Source: JBBQXK01 sp038209775 (GTDB lineage: Bacteria; Pseudomonadota; Alphaproteobacteria; Rhodobacterales; Rhodobacteraceae). From it: a DNA stretch of 64,000 nt. Of the stretch, positions 26,069 to 32,976 are shown piece by piece (the stretch's first letter is position 1; each line of letters opens with the position of its first letter). The position numbers were made by a program, and so were the translations under genes. Below the pieces are notes generated by a model. That model did no database searches. It had not been told where the DNA came from and worked only from the letters and a program-made list of their open reading frames with translations. Location: the NCBI GenBank assembly GCA_038209775.1, contig JBBQXK010000010.1:1-64000 (forward strand). Direction: 5' to 3'.

Positions 26069-26086
26069 TTTGCAACCGGTTGCAAA
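26069..26086. promoter_or_regulatory. LacI-type operator, copy 2
   Basis: TTTGCAACCGGTTGCAAA is an 18-bp perfect palindrome whose 16-bp core is identical to the site at 21758-21773. It lies 42 bases upstream of the first oxidoreductase gene on the - strand and about 85 bases upstream of the iolD GTG, so one dimer could control both operons. Confidence 0.85.
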
Positions 26087-26170
26087 TGGGGTAACCTAGG
26101 GTGCGACGAATGACAAGCCAGAATCGCCGCAAAAATGCGTTGTGTGGGGCGCCAAAAGGGAATTTCGGAC

Positions 26171-28036
26171 GTGAACGATCAGACCATTCGCCTGACTACG
26201 GCGCAGGCCATCATCCGCTATCTGACCAACCAGTTCATCGTGATCGACGGTCAGGAAATGTGGCTGTGTGGCGGTGGTTTCGGGATTTTCGGACACGGGA
26301 ATGTCACCTGTCTTGGCGAGGCGCTGTACGGCGTCAGGAACGAGTTGCCCCTGTACCGCGGCCAGAATGAGCAAAGCATGGGCTTTGCCGCGGCAGGCTA
26401 TGCCAAGCAATGGCTGCGCCAGCGGTTCATGTTCTGCACGGCCAGTGCCGGTCCGGGGACGGCCAACCTTTTGACCAGCGCGGCGCTGGCCCATGCCAAC
26501 CGTCTGCCGATGCTGTTGTTGTGCGGTGATACCTATGTGACGCGTCTGCCCGATCCGGTTCTGCAGCAGATGGAGAACTTCGGTGACCCGACCTTTGGTG
26601 TCAACGATGCCTTCAAGCCCGTGGTGCGCTATTGGGACCGGATCACCCATCCCGCCCAGATCCTGCAATCGCTGCCCAACGCCATTGCCACGATGCTGGA
26701 CCCCGCCGACTGCGGGCCGGCGTTTCTGGGCCTGCCGCAGGATGTGCAGGGCTGGGCCTATGATTACCCCGTGGCCTGGTTCAAAAAGCAGGTGCACCGC
26801 ATCCGCCGCCAGACCCCGGATGCCGATGAGGTTGCCGATGCGGTGGCGCTGCTGAAAACTGCGCAGCGGCCAATGATCATCGCAGGCGGTGGCGTGCAGT
26901 ATTCGCGCGCCGTGGCCGAGCTGACAGCATTTGCCGAGGCGCATCAGATTCCCGTCGTGGAAACCATTGCCGGGCGCGCCAACTTGCGGTCCACCCACCC
27001 GCTCAACATCGGGCCTATCGGCGTGACGGGATCGAATTCGGCCAATGCGATTGCGGCGCAGGCGGATGTGATCCTGGCGGTCGGCACAAGGATGCAGGAT
27101 TTCACCACCGGGTCATGGACCGCCTTTTCGAAAGAGGCGCGCATCATCGCGGTCAATGCGGCGCGCTACGATGCCGGCAAACACCTGTCCTTGCCGGTTG
27201 TGGGTGACGCAAAACTGGCGCTTGGCCTGCTGGACGCGCAACTGGCGGGATATGCCGCGCCGAAAACCTGGGTTGCCGCAGCGCAAGGCCACCGCGCCGA
27301 ATGGGATGCCTACGTGGCAGAAAACGTCGCACCCGGCAACCGGCCCAATTCCTATGCCATGGCCATCGGTGTGGTGAACGATCTGTGCCACCCACGCGAC
27401 CGCGTGGTTGCCGCCGCAGGGGGCCTGCCCGCCGAAGTGACCGCCAACTGGCGCACACTGGAAACCGGCACCGTGGATGTTGAGTTCGGATTCTCTTGCA
27501 TGGGGTACGAGATTTCGGGCGCCTGGGGCGCGCGGATTGCGCAGGCCGAACGTGAACCCGACCGCGATACCATCGTCTTTATCGGCGACGGTTCATACAT
27601 GATGCTGAATTCCGATATCTATTCGTCCGTGCTCAGCCAGAAAAAGCTGATCGTTCTGGTACTGGACAACGGTGGCTTCGCAGTCATCAACAAGTTGCAG
27701 AACAATTCTGGCAACCAAAGCTTCAACAACCTTCTGGCGGATTGCCCGACGATCCCCGAACCCTTTGCCGTGGATTTTGAGGCACATGCCCGCGCGCAGG
27801 GGGCAATTGCCGAAACTGTGGCCAACCCTGCGGCACTGGCCGAGGCGTTCAAACGCGCCCAAGCCGCCAGCAAAACAACCGTGATCTGCATGCAGGTTGA
27901 TCCCTATGCCGGCTGGACCACCGAAGGCCACACCTGGTGGGAATGCGGCACGCCGGAAGTCTCGGACGACCCAAAGGTGACCAAGGCGCATCTGGATTGG
28001 GAATCATCGCGCAACCTGCAACGCAAGGGCGTCTGA
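26171..28036 (+). CDS. iolD: Trihydroxycyclohexane-1,2-dione acylhydrolase IolD
   Basis: 621 residues. GTG at 26171 is chosen because it has AAAGGG upstream and gives the family start NDQTIRLTTAQAIIRYL; the ATG at 26135 has no ribosome site. It is a thiamine-diphosphate enzyme: the catalytic Glu is in RGQNEQSMGFAAAGYA (about 68) and the cofactor motif runs from GDGSYMMLNSD (about 472) to LDNGGFAVIN. It opens the ring of 3D-trihydroxycyclohexane-1,2-dione to 5-deoxyglucuronate. The stop overlaps the iolC start by one base. It leads a four-gene + strand operon. Confidence 0.95.
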   Translation: MNDQTIRLTTAQAIIRYLTNQFIVIDGQEMWLCGGGFGIFGHGNVTCLGEALYGVRNELPLYRGQNEQSMGFAAAGYAKQWLRQRFMFCTASAGPGTANLLTSAALAHANRLPMLLLCGDTYVTRLPDPVLQQMENFGDPTFGVNDAFKPVVRYWDRITHPAQILQSLPNAIATMLDPADCGPAFLGLPQDVQGWAYDYPVAWFKKQVHRIRRQTPDADEVADAVALLKTAQRPMIIAGGGVQYSRAVAELTAFAEAHQIPVVETIAGRANLRSTHPLNIGPIGVTGSNSANAIAAQADVILAVGTRMQDFTTGSWTAFSKEARIIAVNAARYDAGKHLSLPVVGDAKLALGLLDAQLAGYAAPKTWVAAAQGHRAEWDAYVAENVAPGNRPNSYAMAIGVVNDLCHPRDRVVAAAGGLPAEVTANWRTLETGTVDVEFGFSCMGYEISGAWGARIAQAEREPDRDTIVFIGDGSYMMLNSDIYSSVLSQKKLIVLVLDNGGFAVINKLQNNSGNQSFNNLLADCPTIPEPFAVDFEAHARAQGAIAETVANPAALAEAFKRAQAASKTTVICMQVDPYAGWTTEGHTWWECGTPEVSDDPKVTKAHLDWESSRNLQRKGV

Positions 28037-29013
28037 TGGCACTGGATGCACTTGCCAGGAAAAGCTTTCTGGTGATCGGGCGGGTCGGGATGGACCTGAC
28101 GCCAACCCCGGTCAACAGCCGCACCGAAGACGCGATCCAGATGATGGTGGCGATGGGGGGGTCATCGGCCAACATCGCGGCGGGCCTCAGAAAACTGGGC
28201 TGCAAGGTCGCGTTGCTGACGGCGGTGTCCGACGATTCCGTGGGCCGGTATTGCCTTAACCAGCTTGACCACTACGGCATTGACCGCCGATATGTCAGGT
28301 CGATCAAGGGTGAGCCGCGCACCTCGCTGGCCGTGTATGAAACGCGGACCGAAGACCATCAGTCGGTGATCTACCGCAACAATGCCGCCGATTTTCAGAT
28401 GACCACCGCCGACGTCGAGGCGGTGGATTATTCTGCCTTTGGCGCGCTGATCACCACTGGCACGGTATTCGCCGCCGAACCCTCACGCTCGGCGGCATTC
28501 AGGGCGTTTGACCTGGCGCGCGCGGCTGGTCTGGCCATCATTTTCGACGTGGATTACCGCCCCTATAGCTGGCCCTCTGCCCATGTCGCGCAAGAGGTGC
28601 TGTCGCGCGCGGGTGCGCTGTCGGACATCATCATCGGCAATGACGAAGAGTTCGGCTTTGTGGCAGGCGACATTGCCAAGGGGCTGGACAAGGCCCGCGC
28701 ACTGGCCGCCTCTGGTGCCGCCATCGTGGTCTACAAGCTGGGGCCGGACGGGGCGGTCACTTTCGCCCAAGGCGCGGAAATCCGCACCGGCATCTTTCCG
28801 GTCACCGCCGTCAAACCCACGGGCGCCGGCGACAGTTTCATGGCCGGCATGATGGCATCCCTTGCCGAAGGTCGCCCGCTGCGCGAGGCGATCCTGCGCG
28901 GGTCGGCCTGCGCGTCCATCGTCGTAGCAAAGGCGGGTTGCGCCCCCGCGATGCCGTTCATCCCCGAGCTGGAGGCTTTTCTTGCCACCCATCCCGGCCC
29001 TACATCTGTCTGA
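28036..29013 (+). CDS. iolC: 5-dehydro-2-deoxygluconokinase IolC
   Basis: 325 residues from the ATG at 28036, sharing its first base with the iolD stop. It is a PfkB/ribokinase-family sugar kinase: GGSSANIAAGLRKLG (about 40), IIFDVDYRPYSW (about 170) and the anion-hole/catalytic KPTGAGDSFMAGM (about 262) are intact. It phosphorylates 5-dehydro-2-deoxygluconate for the aldolase encoded two genes later. The YRNNAADFQM segment is characteristic of the IolC branch. Confidence 0.94.
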   Translation: MALDALARKSFLVIGRVGMDLTPTPVNSRTEDAIQMMVAMGGSSANIAAGLRKLGCKVALLTAVSDDSVGRYCLNQLDHYGIDRRYVRSIKGEPRTSLAVYETRTEDHQSVIYRNNAADFQMTTADVEAVDYSAFGALITTGTVFAAEPSRSAAFRAFDLARAAGLAIIFDVDYRPYSWPSAHVAQEVLSRAGALSDIIIGNDEEFGFVAGDIAKGLDKARALAASGAAIVVYKLGPDGAVTFAQGAEIRTGIFPVTAVKPTGAGDSFMAGMMASLAEGRPLREAILRGSACASIVVAKAGCAPAMPFIPELEAFLATHPGPTSV

Positions 29014-29025
29014 AAGGACCAACCT

Positions 29026-29868
29026 TTGCATATCGCGCCCTTTGACAATGCCAACAAACCCATCGTCGATGTCGACGATCCGATGGTTCCGCTGAACTAT
29101 TTCAACATCGTCAAACTGAAGCGGGGCGAGGCGTTCGAATACCGCGTGCCGGGGTATGAGACCTGCATTGTGCCTGCCACCGGGACAGTCGATGTCGAGA
29201 TTGAGGGCGTACGGTTTGCCGCCGTGGGCAATCGTGGGGTCGATGTCTGGGACGGCGAACCCGAAGGCGTCTACGCGCCGGTAGGGGCGCGGGTGACGAT
29301 CAACTGTACGTCCGATGCCACCGAAACCTTCATCGCGGGGGGGCGCTATGACAAGGTGCTGGACCCGTTCGATGTGCGCAGCGCCGACATCGACAAGGTG
29401 CAATACGGCAGTGACGACACCAAGACCCACCGCAAGATCAAGCACATCCTTGGCACAAGGTACCACGGTCGCGTGGGCCGTCTTTTGGTCAGCGAATTGT
29501 TCACCGTGGGCCAAGGCGGCTGGTCCGGCTTTCCCAGTCACAAGCATGACACCGACCGCCTGCCACTGGAAACCCGGCATGACGAGACGTACAATTTCCG
29601 CTTTCGCCCCAACTATGGCTCTGGTCTGCAGATGCTGCAGCGCGACGATAACAAGCCGGGTGATGCCTATCACATCATGGACGGCTCCACGATCTGCCTC
29701 GATGCGGGCTATCACCCCTGCGCCGTTCTGCCGGGGTACGAGATGTACTACTTCACCATTCTTGCGGGCCTCAGCCAGCGCCCGCTGGTGCAGTATTTCC
29801 AGCCGACCCATGCAGCACAGCTGGAAACGATCCCCGGCATCAAGGACATGATTGCAAAGTTCAAATGA
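29026..29868 (+). CDS. iolB: 5-deoxyglucuronate isomerase IolB
   Basis: 280 residues with a TTG start at 29026; AAAGGA lies seven bases upstream and no ATG is suitably placed. The cupin half contains the metal site (GFPSHKHDTDRLP, about 165, with His and Glu further on at DETYNFRF) and the family's GYEMYYFTILAG. It converts 5-deoxyglucuronate to 5-dehydro-2-deoxygluconate, between IolD and IolC in the pathway. Its last four bases (ATGA) overlap the aldolase start. Confidence 0.95.
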   Translation: MHIAPFDNANKPIVDVDDPMVPLNYFNIVKLKRGEAFEYRVPGYETCIVPATGTVDVEIEGVRFAAVGNRGVDVWDGEPEGVYAPVGARVTINCTSDATETFIAGGRYDKVLDPFDVRSADIDKVQYGSDDTKTHRKIKHILGTRYHGRVGRLLVSELFTVGQGGWSGFPSHKHDTDRLPLETRHDETYNFRFRPNYGSGLQMLQRDDNKPGDAYHIMDGSTICLDAGYHPCAVLPGYEMYYFTILAGLSQRPLVQYFQPTHAAQLETIPGIKDMIAKFK

Positions 29869-30695
29869 CCCTCGCGACACTTTCACAGGTGCTGCAACCC
29901 GCGCTGAAGGGCCGCTATGCCGTGGCCGGGTTGGTCACCGCTGGCTGGGAAGACATGCGCGCCTATGTGGCCGCTGCCGAGGCTGAAGGCGTGGCCGTGA
30001 TCCTGCAAGCGGGCCCCGGTTGCCGCGCGCATACCCCGCTGCCGGTTCTGGGCGCGATGTTCCGGCATCTGGCCGAACAGGCGTCGGTCCCGGTCGTGGC
30101 GCATCTGGATCATGGCTATACCCTTGACGACTGCCTTCAGGCGCTGGATTGCGGCTTTACCTCGGTGATGTTTGACGGGTCGCGAAAACCGCTCAGCCAG
30201 AACATCGACGAAACAGCCCGGATCGCCGAACTGGCCCATGCAGCAGGCATGTCCTGCGAGGGCGAGATTGGCTTTGTCGGCTACTCCGGCGGCGAGGGGT
30301 CTGCCGGGACGGACCCTGCGGAGGCCGCGCAATTCGCGCGTGAAACCGCGGTGGATGCCATGGCGATTTCGGTCGGCAACGTGCATCTGCAGCAAGACCA
30401 ACAGGGCGGCCTGGACGAGGCCCGCATCCGCGCCATCGAGGCGCTGACTGCGGTGCCGCTGGTCATTCATGGCGGATCAGGCGTGCCCCTGGCGCAGCGC
30501 CGTGCACTGGCGCTTGGGTCGAACATCTGCAAATTCAACATCGGCACCGAATTGCGCATGGTCTTTGGCGCTGCCTTGCGCGCGGCAGTGAACCGCGACC
30601 CTGACCAGTTCGACCGGATTTCCATTCTGAAAGAAACCCATGACCCCGTCGTTGCCGCCGCGCGGCGCGTTCTTGGCGCGTTGAAGCGAGGCTGA
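29865..30695 (+). CDS. iolJ: Class II aldolase IolJ-like
   Basis: 276 residues. It is a zinc-dependent class II aldolase: VVAHLDHGYTLDDC (about 80) holds the catalytic Asp and first zinc His, CEGEIGFVG (about 130) the Glu, and ISVGNVHLQ and VIHGGSGVP the other His ligands. In this operon it should cleave 6-phospho-5-dehydro-2-deoxygluconate to dihydroxyacetone phosphate and malonate semialdehyde. Related fructose- or tagatose-bisphosphate aldolases share the fold, so the substrate comes from context. The enzyme for the next step, IolA, is not in the window. Confidence 0.88.
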   Translation: MTLATLSQVLQPALKGRYAVAGLVTAGWEDMRAYVAAAEAEGVAVILQAGPGCRAHTPLPVLGAMFRHLAEQASVPVVAHLDHGYTLDDCLQALDCGFTSVMFDGSRKPLSQNIDETARIAELAHAAGMSCEGEIGFVGYSGGEGSAGTDPAEAAQFARETAVDAMAISVGNVHLQQDQQGGLDEARIRAIEALTAVPLVIHGGSGVPLAQRRALALGSNICKFNIGTELRMVFGAALRAAVNRDPDQFDRISILKETHDPVVAAARRVLGALKRG

Positions 30696-30776
30696 CACGC
30701 TGAACAAATCCCGCCAGATGCGGCAGCGCGGTCGTTTTCGGCCAGCCCATCCGACAGACCGGATCAACGGCATCCG

Positions 30777-31949
30777 CTAGGCCTGATTTTTCTGCTGCAG
30801 CCTTTCCAGAACTGCAAAGAACTCGGCCTCACTCTGCCCCTGCGCCAAGGCATCGCGCAGATAATCCGCCTGCGATCTGGGTGCCATGCCGCCGGTCGGT
30901 GGATTGCTGTCGAGGTTGGTCGGAAACGGATAACCCTCGGCCGAGGCGGCGATGACGTTGGCCAAACGCGGCCCCTGCAAGGCCCGCAAGACCGGGTACA
31001 GCACGCGCAGCATGCGTGCGCGGTCGACGGTTTCCATCGCACGCCCCATGGCGGATGAAACCTGCAGCAGGTTGGCCATGCGGAAACGGTCCGTCGTGTG
31101 ATTGGTGCCCGCACCATGCATCACGGCCGGATTGAAGAACATGAGGTCACCCTTGTTCAGCGGCAACTGCACATGGTTTACCGCGAAATGGGCCTGAAAC
31201 TCGGGGCGTGAAAAGGCCAGATACCCCTCAAAGAACTGTTGCGAAAACGGCAGCATCATCGTCGGTCCGGTTTCCACCGGCATGTCGCAATGCGCGACGG
31301 CGCCCTGCAGCGTCAGCATGGGCGACACGGCATGAACATGGGCCGGGTACCGCGCCATCTGTTCTGTGGACATGAACCCCAGATGGAAATCACGATGCGC
31401 GGTTTGGGCCGCGCCGCCGGGATTGACCCGGTTCACCTGTGCCGTCATCTGATAGGCCGGGCCAAGCCAGGCCTCCGACGCCAATGCGATACCGTTTGAA
31501 CTGTAATAGGCGGCGAAATTTGCGGGGTCGGCCAGACAGTGCTTTTCCAGCGAATTCCAGATCCTGTCATTTGCTCCCGGCTTGGCAAAATGGTCACCGC
31601 TGCCCCTTGCCGCAAGCTTTTCGTTTGCGATGATCCGGGTGAAAATGCCACTGGCATGGTCAATCACCGCGTGATCCGCCAGCCCCTGACGGATCACGAT
31701 GATCCCGGCACCACGCCCAAACACATGCGCCCACTCTTCCAGCAAGGACTGGCGGGCGGGCGGGTTTTCGGCCGCCGCATCGACCATCGCGCCATCATAG
31801 ACCGGGACATTGGAAAGGACTTCGGCGGCAAGCGGCGTGTCGTCGGGGTCTGCCGTCTGGCCCGTGATCTGGCGAAAGGTATCGAACGCCCCGCTTGCGG
31901 CATTCAGCCAAGTCTGGGCACGCTGCGGTTCACGGGTTGTGATGTCCAT
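30777..31949 (-). CDS. Phytanoyl-CoA dioxygenase-family protein
   Basis: 390 residues from the ATG at 31949, with AAAAGGAG close upstream. It has the Fe(II)/2-oxoglutarate double-stranded beta-helix signature: AHRDFHLGF gives the HxD iron pair (about 205) and FFNPAVMHGAGTNHTTDRFR the distal His and 2-oxoglutarate Arg (about 285). The substrate is unknown; the family includes hydroxylases of lipids, secondary metabolites and opine-like compounds. It is convergent with iolJ and not obviously part of the inositol regulon, since no copy of the palindrome is near its start. An inverted repeat lies about 125 bases upstream. Confidence 0.85.
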   Translation of the reverse strand: MDITTREPQRAQTWLNAASGAFDTFRQITGQTADPDDTPLAAEVLSNVPVYDGAMVDAAAENPPARQSLLEEWAHVFGRGAGIIVIRQGLADHAVIDHASGIFTRIIANEKLAARGSGDHFAKPGANDRIWNSLEKHCLADPANFAAYYSSNGIALASEAWLGPAYQMTAQVNRVNPGGAAQTAHRDFHLGFMSTEQMARYPAHVHAVSPMLTLQGAVAHCDMPVETGPTMMLPFSQQFFEGYLAFSRPEFQAHFAVNHVQLPLNKGDLMFFNPAVMHGAGTNHTTDRFRMANLLQVSSAMGRAMETVDRARMLRVLYPVLRALQGPRLANVIAASAEGYPFPTNLDSNPPTGGMAPRSQADYLRDALAQGQSEAEFFAVLERLQQKNQA

Positions 31950-32073
31950 TGGCGTCTCCTTTTGCGTGCTCTTGGCGACTGCCTTGGGATCGCAGTCTGG
32001 AACAGCGGCAAAACACCTTGCGGACACCTTAAATCCAGAACGTCCTCAAAATCCACCCTGTACGGAACGGCGC

Positions 32074-32089
32074 ATCAGGCGGGCCTGAT
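32074..32089. promoter_or_regulatory. Inverted repeat upstream of the dioxygenase gene
   Basis: ATCAGGC and GCCTGAT (32074-32080 and 32083-32089) form a perfect 7-bp dyad with a 2-base centre. It lies in the 231-base intergenic region 31950-32180, otherwise without a visible gene. It could be an operator for the dioxygenase gene; no regulator is identified. Confidence 0.3.
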
Positions 32090-32144
32090 CCTTGGCACCG
32101 TTGACCGGCTTCGTGCGACAGAAGAAGACCTTGCGCGCCAGTAC

Positions 32145-32168
32145 GGGCAGGTGGCCGAACACCTGCCC
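32145..32168 (-). terminator. Hairpin downstream of the copZ-DUF305 operon
   Basis: GGGCAGGTG and CACCTGCCC form a 9-bp perfect stem with a 6-base loop, 13 bases after the DUF305 stop on the - strand. There is no T-run, so termination strength is uncertain. Confidence 0.4.
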
Positions 32169-32180
32169 CTGCCGCGACGG

Positions 32181-32591
32181 TCAGAGGCCTTTCGCGGCAA
32201 GCCAGGCCTTCATCTGTCCGATTTCGGTCTCTTGCGCGGCAATCACGGCTTCGGAAAGGGCGCGGATTTCGGGGTCTTTGCCGTATTCAAGTTGTACCTT
32301 GGCCATCGCCACCGCTGCCTCATGATGCGGGATCATGCCCTTGACGAAATCCACATCGGCATCGCCGGTGTAGGGGATCATCATGTCAGTCATCATGACC
32401 CCCATCGCCGCCGCATAGGCCACTACAGCCGGATTGTCCGCCAGTTCGGGCGGGATCATGGAACCGTGGTTCATCATGCCCATGCCCTCCATGCCGGAAT
32501 GGTCCATGCCCTCCATCGTCGTCTGGGCCAGCGCCAGCCCGCCCGCGATTGCAATTGCGCCAGCGATCAGCGCGAGGTTCCGCTTTTTCAT
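32181..32591 (-). CDS. DUF305 Met/His-rich periplasmic protein
   Basis: About 136 residues. Three ATG codons in a row follow AAGGAAG; the third gives the best spacing, though the first (32597) is possible. A signal peptide (LALIAGAIAIAGGLALAQ) is followed by a Met/His-rich tract (MEGMDHSGMEGMGMMNHGSM) of the kind that binds Cu(I) or silver, then the DUF305 ferritin-like core with MIPYTGDADVDFVKGMIPHHEAA and a final helical stretch. It is 21 bases behind copZ and shares its CueR-type promoter, so it is probably a periplasmic copper-binding or copper-sensing protein. Confidence 0.88.
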   Translation of the reverse strand: MKKRNLALIAGAIAIAGGLALAQTTMEGMDHSGMEGMGMMNHGSMIPPELADNPAVVAYAAAMGVMMTDMMIPYTGDADVDFVKGMIPHHEAAVAMAKVQLEYGKDPEIRALSEAVIAAQETEIGQMKAWLAAKGL

Positions 32592-32618
32592 CATCATCTT
32601 CCTTTTTCTGTTGTCCGG

Positions 32619-32807
32619 TCAGACAGGCGCAAAGCCCGCATCCGCCAGCACGGCGGCCAGCCGCTCACGCGGGGCGTCAGAGGTCACGTCAACCTTGTGG
32701 GTCGCCGGATCTGCCTTCACCTGTGCCGTCGGATCGACGGACTGGATGGCCTTGGTCACGCTGCGCGCGCACCCGCCACAGGTCATGGTTTCGATATGGA
32801 ACTGCAT
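32619..32807 (-). CDS. copZ: Copper chaperone CopZ (HMA domain)
   Basis: 62 residues. The ATG at 32811-32813 lies directly against AAGGAG, so the next ATG, at 32805-32807, six bases further on, is taken as the start. It is a single heavy-metal-associated domain with the Cu(I) site MTCGGC (about 8) and typical spacing to the end. It should hand copper to the N-terminal domains of CopA, encoded divergently 170 bases away. The DUF305 gene follows in the same operon. Confidence 0.9.
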   Translation of the reverse strand: MQFHIETMTCGGCARSVTKAIQSVDPTAQVKADPATHKVDVTSDAPRERLAAVLADAGFAPV

Positions 32808-32842
32808 GAGCATCTCCTTCGGGATTTCACCTCATGCCATGT

Positions 32843-32873
32843 CAGATAGGGCTTCCAACGGTTGTAAGGTCAA
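32843..32873 (-). promoter_or_regulatory. CueR-type promoter of copZ-DUF305
   Basis: On the - strand TTGACC (32868-32873) and TATCTG (32843-32848) are 19 bases apart, the over-long spacer that MerR-family activators compensate for. The spacer contains a dyad, CTTACAACCGTTGGAAG. The first 11 bases are identical to the copA promoter. Confidence 0.75.
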
Positions 32874-32911
32874 GCCCGCAAGGCCGTGAACAACATCTTT
32901 TGTCAAACGCC

Positions 32912-32942
32912 TTGACCTTACCATCATGGGAAGGACTATGTA
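32912..32942 (+). promoter_or_regulatory. CueR-type promoter of copA-cueR
   Basis: TTGACC (32912-32917) and TATGTA (32937-32942) are separated by exactly 19 bases containing an ACCTTaCC/GGgAAGG-like dyad. Transcription should start near 32949, so the in-frame ATGs at 32926 and 32938 are inside the promoter and cannot be used; copA must start at 32977. Confidence 0.78.
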
Positions 32943-32976
32943 CGTCAGCGGAACAGCGTCGAACAGGTCATCCGCC

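Noticed and set aside
31539..32849. A 436-codon + strand open frame
   Set aside because: It lies antisense to the dioxygenase, DUF305 and copZ genes, whose products are clear family members.
32926..32976. ATG at 32926 as the copA start
   Set aside because: The MerR-type promoter occupies 32912-32942, so this codon would not be in the transcript.
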